Origin: an uncultured Pelosinus sp.
GTDB lineage: Bacteria > Bacillota > Negativicutes > Sporomusales > Acetonemataceae
Direction of reading: 5' to 3'
Length of the DNA: 62,424 nucleotides
Assembly: GCA_900542835.1 (NCBI GenBank)
Contig: UQPB01000018.1
Span: forward strand, 1 to 62,424
Shown here: positions 43,960 to 53,025 of the stretch, in pieces
Position numbering within the stretch: the stretch's first letter is position 1
Layout of the letters: the number at the start of each line of letters is the position of its first letter
Position numbers and translations under genes: made by a program
Notes under the pieces: model-generated
Database searches by the model: none
The model's input: the letters and a program-made list of their open reading frames with translations, nothing else
Told to the model about the DNA's origin: nothing

Positions 43960-44082
43960 ATGAGACAGCAATCGGTCAATGATTCCCAGGAGCAAACGCG
44001 CAAAAAGAAACAAAATCAGCAGCCTTCGGGCAGCGTCAATGGCGGCAAACGCACCAGCGGACCGGATCGGCCTTCTACCTGA
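43960..44082 (+). CDS. Small basic hydrophilic protein, 40 residues
   Basis: Not a recognised family. A full GGAGGTGAT ribosome binding site (43948-43956) stands 3 bases before the ATG. The protein is rich in Q, K, R, S and G, with no hydrophobic stretch (QTRKKKQNQQPSGS in the middle). This composition and size recall minor small acid-soluble spore proteins, but no signature proves it. It is divergent from the sensor kinase and is the last backbone gene before the island. Confidence 0.6.
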   Translation: MRQQSVNDSQEQTRKKKQNQQPSGSVNGGKRTSGPDRPST

Positions 44083-44131
44083 CAGGCGGCACGGCTCACC
44101 GGCAGTACAAGGCCGCAAACACACAAAAAGA

Positions 44132-44157
44132 AGGCCTGGACACAACTGTCCAGGCCT
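44132..44157 (-). terminator. Native terminator of the interrupted tRNA
   Basis: A perfect 11-bp stem AGGCCTGGACA/TGTCCAGGCCT with a CAAC loop is followed on the minus strand by TCTTTTTG. It lies just past the CCA end of the tRNA fragment. Confidence 0.88.
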
Positions 44158-44160
44158 GTC

Positions 44161-44199
44161 TGGTGGGGCATGCTGGTTTCGAACCAGCGACCTCTTGAA
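44161..44199 (-). tRNA. tRNA 3' fragment; attachment site of the island
   Basis: On the minus strand CAAGAGGTCGCTGG, the T-loop TTCGAAA, CCAGC, then ATGCCCC-A-CCA give the variable loop, T-arm, acceptor 3' strand and CCA of a tRNA. The 5' half (acceptor 5' strand GGGGCAT, D-arm, anticodon) is absent to the right, where AT-rich sequence begins. This is the displaced 3' end left when an element integrates into a tRNA. Identity of the tRNA is uncertain. Confidence 0.8.
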
Positions 44200-44605
44200 T
44201 GTGAACTACGATAGGCCTTGATTTTGCATAGTTAGAGGTTTTAGCCTATTGAAATCCTCATCAGTATTATTTAATGCTTAATATCCAATAAATCCTTATA
44301 CGCTCTTAAAGCACAGCCTATCATTAAGTATCAAGTCATTATAGTGGTTGTCGCTATTCTGGCATCTTATCCTCTAGTTTGTTACATCACTTTTCGAATC
44401 ATTTTACCATATTTCAAATCGTTTTGGGCATCATATGGGCATCAGAATCTCACTCTACGGAATTGGTTTCACTACGGTCAGATAGGTGCCCACACGCCCC
44501 AATAAGAATACATTGTCAAGCGGACTAACCCCTGGTATTGCTTGCCCTGTATACATCAATATGCATTTACGGCCGATGTATGGCGCAGGCTTCCTTGTTC
44601 CATTA
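44200..44605. other. AT-rich non-coding left end of the island
   Basis: About 400 bases with no convincing gene. A tandem GGGCATCATATGGGCATCA lies near 44428-44446. Short reading frames are interrupted by stops. It may hold recombinase arm sites or a decayed integrase tail; nothing firmer is visible. Confidence 0.5.
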
Positions 44606-47503
44606 TCAGTAGTACATTTTGATATAGTTATATGCCTTGTCGAAAAGCTCTTGATCTTGAATTTTATACTTCACATACAAAATTTTCCTAAGCTCTTTCC
44701 GCACAAGCCGTTCACCGGCAGTTGTGTACTGCCAGTCAGGAAACCGTACAAGACGGACGATCTCGTCAATGTCATTTACAATTCGCTCTACAATAATAGG
44801 GGTATTTTCATTCTTCGACTCGGTGAATAATTCGGTGAGCGCGGCCTTTCCCTTATCGACTTCTTCTCTGGTTTCGATATTTTGCTCTGCTTCAACCGTA
44901 TCTTTTGCAAGTTCCAAAAGTGCTTTCAAGTAAGCAATGCTGTTCATTAGACCCTGCTCATGCTGCTCTTTTATGCGCTCAAGCCGTTCTCCCAGGGCTT
45001 CGAATGTAGGATTACCTTTGTGTTTACGGAAACGCGCGATTAGCTTTATCTCGATTTCCTTGGTTTTTTTCTTTGCATCCAGTGTCTTTATTAAGCCCTC
45101 CAGCACATCCGCATCCAGCACTAGTGTCTCAAGGTCATCATCAACGGTATCAAGCGTGATGTTCTCATGAACAAGCTCAATGGTTTTCGCTCCCAAAGCA
45201 TGCCATAAGAGCTTGCCCCTACCGCTTGGAGGTTTTATAGATTCATATACTTGTGAAAGCCATTTATAGTCTTTGGCATATTCACTAAGCCGTGCATCTG
45301 GCGAAATTGCTTCCCATGCTTTCGTGAGCACAGAAAAATCCGCGGCAAATTTGTCTCGCATTTCGTTGTTTGGCAAGCATTCCTGCGCTGCTATCAAGCC
45401 TTCATATCCACTAATCGACCTATCCACAGCAGGCAAGTAATCTAAACATGTTTTTACTAAGCGCGGTATTTCCCCGACAATAGATTCGATATTGGTAATG
45501 ACTTTCTGCACGGATTTTTCATCATAGTTCAGCGCAGAAGCTACGTCATCGAATATTCCCAAATAATCAACAATCAAACCATATGTTTTCCCAGAATAAA
45601 CACGATTGGTTCTGCAAATTGCCTGTAAGAGACTGTGATCGCGCATGGGCTTATCCAAATACATTGTCTGCAGAATTGGCGCATCAAATCCGGTGAGAAG
45701 CTTTGAGGTGACGATAAGATATTTCAGCGGGTCCATTGGATCACGGAATCTATCCAACAGCTTTTCTTCCTCATCCTTGCTAAGCTTCCACTTTGCATAT
45801 GTATCAGCTTTTCCGCCCTCTGTGTGCATGACAATAGCGCTGGCATCCGGCCCTACGATTCGGTCAAGCTCCTCTTTATATAATACGCAACATTCCCGGT
45901 CATAGGCAACGATTTGTGCTTTGAAGCCGTTTGGCTCAACCTTCTCTTTGAAATGGTCGCTGATATGCTCACATACTGCTTGAACTCGTGCAGGAGACTT
46001 AATAAGAACTGCCAGCTTAGCTGCTTTTTCAACAACATCGTCTTTGTCCTCTTCATCAAGCTGATCGGTCATATCTTCAAAAGCTTCGTTGATTGCGACT
46101 TTGTCGATATGCAATTTAACGTCAACTGACTCAAAATGCAAAGGGAGAGTTGCGTTGTCGCGAATAGAATCCTGAAAAGAATAGCGGCTAAGATAGCCAT
46201 GCTCGTCACACTCTGCACCAAAGGCCCAGTAGGTATTTCTGTCAGCTTTATTAATTGGCGTACCCGTAAGTCCAAATAGAAATGCATTCGGCAAAGCTGC
46301 ACGCATTTTTTGCCCTAAATCGCCTTCCTGCGTTCGGTGGGCTTCATCTACCATAAGAATGATATTGGAACGCTCGTTGAGCAGTCCTCCAGCCTCGCCA
46401 AACTTATGAATGGTAGTGATTATAATTTTTCGAGTATCGTCTTTGAGTAGCTTTATAAGCTCCTGCCGGGAACCTGCACCTACCATATTGGGGATATCAG
46501 ACGCATTGAACGTGGCGGTAATTTGCGTATCAAGGTCAATGCGATCGACAACAATCATGACCGTAGGATTTTTGAGAGACTCTATGAGACGCATCTTTTG
46601 TGCAACAAACACCATCAAAAGCGACTTGCCTGAGCCTTGAAAATGCCAAATAAGCCCTTTTTTTGTTTTCCCCTCAAGAACACGCTGTATGATAAGATTG
46701 GCTGCTTCATATTGCTGATAGCGACATATGATTTTGATACGGCGGTGCTTTTTATCGGTTGCAAAGATCGTAAAGCTTTTCATAATGTCTAGCACAATTT
46801 CCGGCTGGAGCATAGCGTCAACCGAACGTGCTACATCGGTAAGGTTGCCCTCTTTTTTATTTTTGGGGGAATGCCACGGGCCCCACGTATCAATAGACAT
46901 ACAAATCGAGCCATATCGAAAACATTTTCCTTCTGTGGCAAAGCTAAGTACATTCGGCACAAACATCTGCGGGACGGATTTTTCGTAAATGTTATTAATA
47001 TCGTCTGCTCCATCCACCCAGGAAACGGCAGGTCGCACCGGGGATTTGGCCTCTCCGATCACCATCGGGAAGCCGTTAACCAGCATCACGATATCCAATC
47101 GCTTCCCACCCTCTACCTTTGGGTATATCCATTGATTTGTGATGATAAACTCATTATTTTCGATACGCTCATAATCAAAAAGGCGAACCGGCACATGCTC
47201 GCCGTTTTCTCCAAAGGGCATACTGTGCTCTCCACGGAACCACTGCATCATGCGCTCGTTAGCATGGACAAGCCCTTCACCTGCTACTGACAGAATAATA
47301 CTGCGAAGATGATAAATCACATCGTCTGCACGATCAGGGCTTGCAGCAATTTCTGGATTCAGCTTGATGAGCGCCGCCTGCACCATGGATTCCACCATAA
47401 TGTCGCTGTGCTGGCGATTCAATTCATCGCAGGAAATGTAGCGCCATTTTGGAGCTAGCGTTCCAAGCACAAGTTTTTCCACGGCATTGCACTCATCAAA
47501 CAT
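44606..47503 (-). CDS. hsdR: Type I restriction enzyme, R subunit (HsdR)
   Basis: 965 residues, normal for HsdR. The N-terminal nuclease has D...ExK in RLDIVMLVNG and VIGEAKSPV. The translocase motor has Walker A HFQGSGKSLLM, VDEAHRTQEGDLG (DEAH), LTGTP and QAICRTNR. ATG at 47503 is 8 bases after AGGAGG and overlaps hsdS by 8 bases. It is the last gene of the operon. With HsdM and HsdS it would cut unmodified DNA at distant sites. Confidence 0.95.
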   Translation of the reverse strand: MFDECNAVEKLVLGTLAPKWRYISCDELNRQHSDIMVESMVQAALIKLNPEIAASPDRADDVIYHLRSIILSVAGEGLVHANERMMQWFRGEHSMPFGENGEHVPVRLFDYERIENNEFIITNQWIYPKVEGGKRLDIVMLVNGFPMVIGEAKSPVRPAVSWVDGADDINNIYEKSVPQMFVPNVLSFATEGKCFRYGSICMSIDTWGPWHSPKNKKEGNLTDVARSVDAMLQPEIVLDIMKSFTIFATDKKHRRIKIICRYQQYEAANLIIQRVLEGKTKKGLIWHFQGSGKSLLMVFVAQKMRLIESLKNPTVMIVVDRIDLDTQITATFNASDIPNMVGAGSRQELIKLLKDDTRKIIITTIHKFGEAGGLLNERSNIILMVDEAHRTQEGDLGQKMRAALPNAFLFGLTGTPINKADRNTYWAFGAECDEHGYLSRYSFQDSIRDNATLPLHFESVDVKLHIDKVAINEAFEDMTDQLDEEDKDDVVEKAAKLAVLIKSPARVQAVCEHISDHFKEKVEPNGFKAQIVAYDRECCVLYKEELDRIVGPDASAIVMHTEGGKADTYAKWKLSKDEEEKLLDRFRDPMDPLKYLIVTSKLLTGFDAPILQTMYLDKPMRDHSLLQAICRTNRVYSGKTYGLIVDYLGIFDDVASALNYDEKSVQKVITNIESIVGEIPRLVKTCLDYLPAVDRSISGYEGLIAAQECLPNNEMRDKFAADFSVLTKAWEAISPDARLSEYAKDYKWLSQVYESIKPPSGRGKLLWHALGAKTIELVHENITLDTVDDDLETLVLDADVLEGLIKTLDAKKKTKEIEIKLIARFRKHKGNPTFEALGERLERIKEQHEQGLMNSIAYLKALLELAKDTVEAEQNIETREEVDKGKAALTELFTESKNENTPIIVERIVNDIDEIVRLVRFPDWQYTTAGERLVRKELRKILYVKYKIQDQELFDKAYNYIKMYY

Positions 47504-48674
47504 CAGAAGCACCTCCTACGAATGTATTGCACAAATTGGTTAACAACGATTTCGCTTGGGCTACATGGTTTGCACTTTGTTCGATTGCCGCTGCTATTAT
47601 ATTAATTTTGTTAACAAGTGACTGTTGTTTTTTTATTGGAACTTTTGGGATTGACAACGCACCCAAAACCTCTAATGCAAGTCTCTTTGTTCCGTGAGAA
47701 CTTTCCTCTGTTATAGATACGATATGAGATGATTGATATTTTAACCAGTAAAACACATACCGCACATCAAAATCCGAACTAACGAGTATAGCCTTCATAT
47801 CCTGATTAATTGCAACCGGCATACCTGTTATCGCAACAGGAAATGTATGGGCCAATATCATTCCTCTTACTACGATAAGAAGTGCTCCTTTAGGGATTAA
47901 TTTGGCTCCAGCAACGTTATCTGAAACCGCTTTATCAGTAATTTTTTCAATGCTGTCCCTGATGAAGTCTATTTTCATATCCTTTGGACTAACCCAAGGA
48001 ATATTGCCATTCCAATACTCCATTACTTTGCGCGATGGTGTTCCACCACTTTTCCATTCGCCAACACTGGAAAATGGCACCATCGGGCTATTCCCTAAAC
48101 TTTTAAAAATCTCATCCAGAGCAATTTTGAAGCAGTCCTGTCCATCCAATAGTACCTTGCGATAGGTCACAAGTGAATTATCCGCAGCCCACAACAATTC
48201 TGCAATTCGTTTTTGCTCTTCTAGCGGTGGGAGCTTGAAGGTATATTTTTCAAAGTCACTCCAATTAAGGTAGAAGTTTGTTGAGCCGCGTTTGTTTTGT
48301 ATGGCAAAATTCCAAAAATCTCTCGAACGAACAACAAATGGCAAATATTCTTGGAGCATAAGATCTGTCTCTGCCCTCAAAACATATGTGACATTGGAAC
48401 AAATGCCTTCAAAATCAACAACAGCCATCTTTCTTAAGTGGGGATTTCTGGATACCAGTAATACATCGCCTGGCTTAAAGCGCATGATAAATGCCGGACC
48501 GATTGTGCTTCTGGCTATTTTACCGCGACTATTGACGTGCAAATCATCTGTATTAAAATGCTCGCCGCCCAGGTAGTATTCCAACCCACAAGAGAAGGCA
48601 TCAACCTGATCTTTGATCTGATGTACTACATCACCAAGACGCATATTCGTCCAGTTTTCTCTATCTATACTCAT
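47496..48674 (-). CDS. hsdS: Type I restriction-modification specificity subunit (HsdS)
   Basis: 392 residues with two target recognition domains separated by helical spacers. The first ends with FKLPPLEEQKRIAELLW. The second begins at GEWKSGGTPSRKVMEYWNG and ends with SIPKVPIKKQQSLVNKI. ATG at 48674 follows AAGGAGG and overlaps hsdM2 by 14 bases. Target sequence cannot be read from the protein. Confidence 0.94.
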   Translation of the reverse strand: MSIDRENWTNMRLGDVVHQIKDQVDAFSCGLEYYLGGEHFNTDDLHVNSRGKIARSTIGPAFIMRFKPGDVLLVSRNPHLRKMAVVDFEGICSNVTYVLRAETDLMLQEYLPFVVRSRDFWNFAIQNKRGSTNFYLNWSDFEKYTFKLPPLEEQKRIAELLWAADNSLVTYRKVLLDGQDCFKIALDEIFKSLGNSPMVPFSSVGEWKSGGTPSRKVMEYWNGNIPWVSPKDMKIDFIRDSIEKITDKAVSDNVAGAKLIPKGALLIVVRGMILAHTFPVAITGMPVAINQDMKAILVSSDFDVRYVFYWLKYQSSHIVSITEESSHGTKRLALEVLGALSIPKVPIKKQQSLVNKINIIAAAIEQSANHVAQAKSLLTNLCNTFVGGASDV

Positions 48675-50844
48675 AGCTGTGTGCCTCCTTCCCGAAACTA
48701 CCGCCGGGATAAAGGCCATTCTGCTTCATCCATTGAAGACCTTCCCGCCACTTCTCAACAGGTATTTTCAACTTACTCTCGTTCCAGTTGACAAGTACTT
48801 CATTGACAATCTGTTCGTCACGCGGCTTGGTGCCTTCTTCCAAGAAATCAGCCCAGGCAGAATAGAGTGTTGCAATAATTTCACATTGCTGCGTTTTCCA
48901 GTTTTTCATGCAATCCAGCATTATTTGAATTTGCTGCCGATACTCAGAGAAATACATAGCATATGCTTCTCTATGTCCGCCACAGTTGGGCATAGGCAAA
49001 TATTTTGTAGCGCGATTGTCTACCTTTTTTACGGTAAACCATTTGTGGCTCAGCAAATTATCCCTAATGGAACGCATTCCCTTCGGGTCATATGGTCCTG
49101 CCGCCTTCCGCAAATAATGTTGTTCGATCATGTCACCCAATCCAAAATGAGCGTCACAAAGGTAAATAAGTTTCTCTAGCTTGACGGAGCCAAAGCGGGC
49201 TTCTTGATAATTCTGATAGACAATTTCGGCAGCTAACAAGGAGCGAAGGTAGGCCGGAGGTGGCAATTGCCGTTTATCGGCTCCATTTTGGCTCATCGTA
49301 TCTTCAGAAATATTTTCATCTTCAGTTTCAGGATTATCGCCTGGATCATCAGGCGGAGTATCGGAAAACATTTGCAACAAAGCATCCAAACTTCTTTTAA
49401 GAGCAATACTGCTGTGTTGCCAAGCGTCAATACTTTCCCCCAATGCAAACTCTGCGGTGGCACTATCCATTGTTCCTCCCGTATTGATGTAAAGTGGAAT
49501 GGATAACGAGCCGTCATTTTTAAGTATTTCGTCTTTTACAACAATAGCAGAGAAGCTGCTGATCGAACAAAAATCATGGTATGTTCCGGCAATTTTTTCT
49601 ATGTGCACGGACCCCAAAAAGCTCTGTGCACGTTCACGTGTCACTTCGTGTACAGCGTTAATGAACAGCACCTTGTTCTTGCGCTCAGCCGGTTTATTCA
49701 TTCTGCAAATCATAATGCAGGCTTCCATTGGGCTGTTATAAAACAGGTTCTTGCCAAGACCCAATACACACTCAACTAGGTCCAGCTCAACAAGATTTCT
49801 GCGCATCTCGGCTTCTTCATGACGGAACAACACACCGTGAGGAAAAAGGATAGCGCAGCGTCCGGTCTTTTTATTCAAGCTCATTAGTATGTGTTGCAAA
49901 AAAGCATAGTCGGCACGGCCCTGCGGAGGCGTCCCCAAAAAGTTGCGTCCATAGGGATCGGTAGAAAAAGCGTCACGGTTCCATTGTTTAATCGAATAGG
50001 GTGGATTGGCCAGAACCATATCAAATTGCATCAACTTACCTGATTTATCAAGAAATGCAGGAGCTATCAGTGTATCACCTTGAACAATTTGAAAATCCTC
50101 CACGCCGTGTAGAAATACGTTCATCCTACCGATGGCGGAAGTGAGATGATTGAGTTCCTGCCCATACAGCTTAACATTACGCCACTCTCGGCCCTGTTCT
50201 TTCAAATATGCAATCGTGGAAATCAACATGCCGGCAGAACCACAAGTGGGGTCATAAATAGACTCTCCTGGTTGCGGGTCGAGCATCTCTGTCATGAGAT
50301 GCACTACGGTACGATTCGTATAAAACTCCTGAGCCGTATGACCGGAATCGTCCGCAAATTTTTTAATGAGGTATTCATAGCCTACGCCAAGTTCATCCTC
50401 CGGGCAGTTGGTAATAGACAATGTTTTGGAGCTGAAATGCTCAATTAGCTCTTTTAAAAGCTCGTCAGGCAATCGGTTTTTATTGGTCCATGGCGCATCC
50501 CCAAAAACGCCGTTCAGCTTTTCTTGATTTGCTTTTTCGATTGCTCGAAAAGCAAGCTGCAGAGCCTTGCCAATGTTATTTGATTTCTCTCGTGTGACAG
50601 TCCAATGAGCGCCTTTTGGAACCTGAAAACGGTGATTATCCTCATTGAGAGCATACGTTTCGTTTCCTTCGGATTCCTCTAATGCTGCCGCGTATTCCTC
50701 GTCGTAAACATCGCAAATCCTTTTGTAAAACAAAAGCGGGAATATGTATTGTTTGTAATCTCCAGCATCAATGTTTCCTCTCAGGAGGGTGGCAGAACCC
50801 CAAAGGTAGGACTCCAACTCCTGCTGAGTAATACGTTCAGCCAT
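48661..50844 (-). CDS. hsdM: HsdM methyltransferase fused to a Panacea-like C-terminal domain
   Basis: 727 residues. About 1-500 is a type I N6-adenine methyltransferase: HsdM N-terminal helices, SAM motif YDPTCGSAGMLIS and catalytic NPPY. After an acidic linker (DPGDNPETEDENISED), about 530-727 is a separate domain with KLEKLIYLCDAHFGLGD, AAGPYDPKGMRSIRDNLL and PRDEQIVNEVLVNW. I read this as Panacea/DUF4065-like, a domain also seen attached to restriction proteins. This extension makes it about 200 residues longer than usual. It overlaps hsdM1 by 8 bases. Confidence 0.9.
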   Translation of the reverse strand: MAERITQQELESYLWGSATLLRGNIDAGDYKQYIFPLLFYKRICDVYDEEYAAALEESEGNETYALNEDNHRFQVPKGAHWTVTREKSNNIGKALQLAFRAIEKANQEKLNGVFGDAPWTNKNRLPDELLKELIEHFSSKTLSITNCPEDELGVGYEYLIKKFADDSGHTAQEFYTNRTVVHLMTEMLDPQPGESIYDPTCGSAGMLISTIAYLKEQGREWRNVKLYGQELNHLTSAIGRMNVFLHGVEDFQIVQGDTLIAPAFLDKSGKLMQFDMVLANPPYSIKQWNRDAFSTDPYGRNFLGTPPQGRADYAFLQHILMSLNKKTGRCAILFPHGVLFRHEEAEMRRNLVELDLVECVLGLGKNLFYNSPMEACIMICRMNKPAERKNKVLFINAVHEVTRERAQSFLGSVHIEKIAGTYHDFCSISSFSAIVVKDEILKNDGSLSIPLYINTGGTMDSATAEFALGESIDAWQHSSIALKRSLDALLQMFSDTPPDDPGDNPETEDENISEDTMSQNGADKRQLPPPAYLRSLLAAEIVYQNYQEARFGSVKLEKLIYLCDAHFGLGDMIEQHYLRKAAGPYDPKGMRSIRDNLLSHKWFTVKKVDNRATKYLPMPNCGGHREAYAMYFSEYRQQIQIMLDCMKNWKTQQCEIIATLYSAWADFLEEGTKPRDEQIVNEVLVNWNESKLKIPVEKWREGLQWMKQNGLYPGGSFGKEAHSYEYR

Positions 50845-52351
50845 TGAGCAGTCCCTCCCTTATCATGAGCTTTTTCAGTTCACATTCTGCAGAATATGCA
50901 GCTTGCATACTGGCTTTCAGGTTACCAAGAGCCTCCTGCAAGGTAAGCCCAGCTTCCTGATAAACAGGTTCCACATAGCGGGGAATATTAAGATTACAAT
51001 TATTAGAAAAAATTTCTGCCATCGGTACAACACGGGCAAGTCCAGCGACATCTTTATAATCGGTGACTAAATCGAAAATCTGAGCAACATGCTCGTCTAA
51101 CAGTTCATTTTGTGCACGTCCTTTTTTGTAAATTGAGGAAGCGTCAACAAACAGTACCTTATCTCTTTTGCTGAGAGGTTTATATGCTCTTAAAATCATA
51201 ATGCAGGCAGACAGGCCAGCACCATAAAACAGATTTGGCCCCAATCCAATCACTGTATCGAGAATATCAAGCTCAAGAAGCTGCTTGCGTATTCTTTCTT
51301 CTTTTGCCGCACGAAATAGCACACCCTGCGGAAGAACGACGGCAATACGTCCTGTTCTCAGTTTCATGGACTTAATCATGTGCTCTATCCATGCAAAATC
51401 ACCAGAAGAGCTGGGAGGGACCCCCAAAAAATTGCGTCCATACTGATCATTTTCCCAAATGTCGTCGCCCCAGTTCTCCAAAGAAAAGGGCGGATTGGAA
51501 ATCACACAATCGAAAGTTCTGAGTTTGTCCTTTGAAATAAATGCGGGTTTTCTGAGGGTATCCCCTCTGAAAATATTGAAGTCTTCTGCACCGTGCAAAT
51601 ATAAATTCATACGCGCAATCGCAGAGGTAGTCAGATTTTTCTCCTGACCAAAAATCCTTCTTAGACATGCAAAATCATCGTCAATATGGTTCCGCGCTTC
51701 TATCAGAATCCCGCCGGTTCCACAGGCAGGGTCATACACGGTTTCTCCAGGCTTGGGGTCAATGATCCGGACCAGCAGCTTTACAACTGGACGTGGCGTG
51801 TAAAACTCGCCGGCCTTCTTATTTGTCAAGTCAGCAAATTTCTTGATCAGATATTCATAAGCATGGCCAAGAACGTCATTTGTGCAATGAGCATCGTCGA
51901 GATTCAGTGCTGAGAAATGCTCAAGTAGGTCTTTCAATCTTTCGTCAGACAAGCGTTCCTTGTTGGACCATTTGGCATCATCAAAATCGTTAAATATTGT
52001 GAACAGATTGCGAGGATTTGCTTTCTCAATCTGTCTAAACGCATTTTGAATGGCATATCCAATGTTTTCAGATTTGGAGCGAATGTCGTTCCAATGGCTA
52101 CCTTCGGGAATTTGAAATCTATGGTTTTCCGGAAAAAGCGCATATTGCATATCGCCATCAGAATCCGCCAACGCTTCGCATAACTCACGCGTATATTCAT
52201 CACAAAGACGCTTGTAGAAAAGCAATGGGAAAATATATGTCTTATATTCCTCTGGATAGATTGGGCCGCGCAAAATGTTACATCCCTGATATATATAATT
52301 GAATAGCTTTTGGGTGTCATTATTGCTCACAAAGCTGATTTGCTTACTCAT
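50837..52351 (-). CDS. hsdM: Second HsdM methyltransferase
   Basis: 504 residues from MSKQISFVSNND. SAM motif YDPACGTGGILIE and catalytic NPPFSLENWG are intact. It is clearly related to the neighbouring HsdM but much diverged (for example GEFYTPRPVVKLLVRI versus AQEFYTNRTVVHLMTEM), so it is an old paralogue, not a recent copy. ATG at 52351 overlaps the XRE gene by 8 bases. It may form a mixed M1-M2-S methylase or have a separate role. Confidence 0.92.
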   Translation of the reverse strand: MSKQISFVSNNDTQKLFNYIYQGCNILRGPIYPEEYKTYIFPLLFYKRLCDEYTRELCEALADSDGDMQYALFPENHRFQIPEGSHWNDIRSKSENIGYAIQNAFRQIEKANPRNLFTIFNDFDDAKWSNKERLSDERLKDLLEHFSALNLDDAHCTNDVLGHAYEYLIKKFADLTNKKAGEFYTPRPVVKLLVRIIDPKPGETVYDPACGTGGILIEARNHIDDDFACLRRIFGQEKNLTTSAIARMNLYLHGAEDFNIFRGDTLRKPAFISKDKLRTFDCVISNPPFSLENWGDDIWENDQYGRNFLGVPPSSSGDFAWIEHMIKSMKLRTGRIAVVLPQGVLFRAAKEERIRKQLLELDILDTVIGLGPNLFYGAGLSACIMILRAYKPLSKRDKVLFVDASSIYKKGRAQNELLDEHVAQIFDLVTDYKDVAGLARVVPMAEIFSNNCNLNIPRYVEPVYQEAGLTLQEALGNLKASMQAAYSAECELKKLMIREGLLNG

Positions 52352-52622
52352 GTCCCACCCCACCGGTAGTGCACTCTTTAACAGCGGGATGTTTGCCAAG
52401 AGGCGGGCAGTATTTAATTATATCGCTTAATTCGCAATTGAGCACACAACAAATACGGGCTAACACACCCAGATCAGGGCGCTGCACCTCATTCTTGCAA
52501 TAAGAAATTAGCTGCGACCTCTGGAGATTTGCCGCCGCAGCCAACTTATTTTTACTAATATTGTGTAACTCTAAATACTCAGAAAGCACTATGTCAAAGC
52601 GACCCCAATCAATTTCGCCCAT
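52344..52622 (-). CDS. XRE-type regulator at the head of the restriction operon
   Basis: 92 residues with a Cro/CI HTH (NISKNKLAAAANLQRSQLISYC and LGVLARICCVLNCELSDII). It is the first gene of the hsd operon and translationally coupled to it, the place and size of controller (C) proteins that delay restriction after entry. Such autoregulators are usual for type II systems and less common in type I. Confidence 0.82.
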   Translation of the reverse strand: MGEIDWGRFDIVLSEYLELHNISKNKLAAAANLQRSQLISYCKNEVQRPDLGVLARICCVLNCELSDIIKYCPPLGKHPAVKECTTGGVGHE

Positions 52623-53025
52623 AATAAATTCACATCCCCATATCTTGTCAAATCAATTGTACATCAAAACGTAGATAATGACAGCTCTAATTATATGCAG
52701 GGGGGGGCGACTTATAGATGCTTTTGTAAATAATAAAAAATGTGTATTTATTTTCATATTTTAGCAATTTTGCTTTACGACAATTATTGAAGTGCGCTTG
52801 TTGGTGACACCCAAATCCCATGCAAAACGGACGGCTTTTCCGTCCGCTTTTTGCAAGAGCTCTCCATTAGGTCAAACTCCGTCTAACTCATTACCTGAAC
52901 TCAGAATATAAAGTCACTTCTATATATTTAGTTTATATTGATTATGCTAGAAGCTAAAAAAGAGTCTGCAGCATAACTACAGACCCTCAATTCATTAGAA
53001 TTGATACTCAAATTCAGACTGTTAC
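52623..53025. other. Intergenic region between restriction operon and integrase
   Basis: About 400 AT-rich bases without a convincing gene. It holds a G-tract (GGGGGGG near 52700) and a bidirectional hairpin CGGACGG/CCGTCCG (about 52825-52843) with TTTTT on the plus strand. It also holds the integrase terminator near its right end. The promoter of the hsd operon must lie near its left end, but no good consensus is seen. Confidence 0.5.
52956..52984 (-). terminator. Terminator of the integrase gene
   Basis: GTCTGTAG/CTGCAGAC stem (52977-52984 with 52964-52971, one G-T pair) followed on the minus strand by TCTTTTTT. Confidence 0.8.

Noticed and set aside
44161..44230. Complete tRNA gene
   Set aside because: Only the T-arm, acceptor 3' strand and CCA are present. 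No D-arm or anticodon arm can be formed with the sequence to the right.
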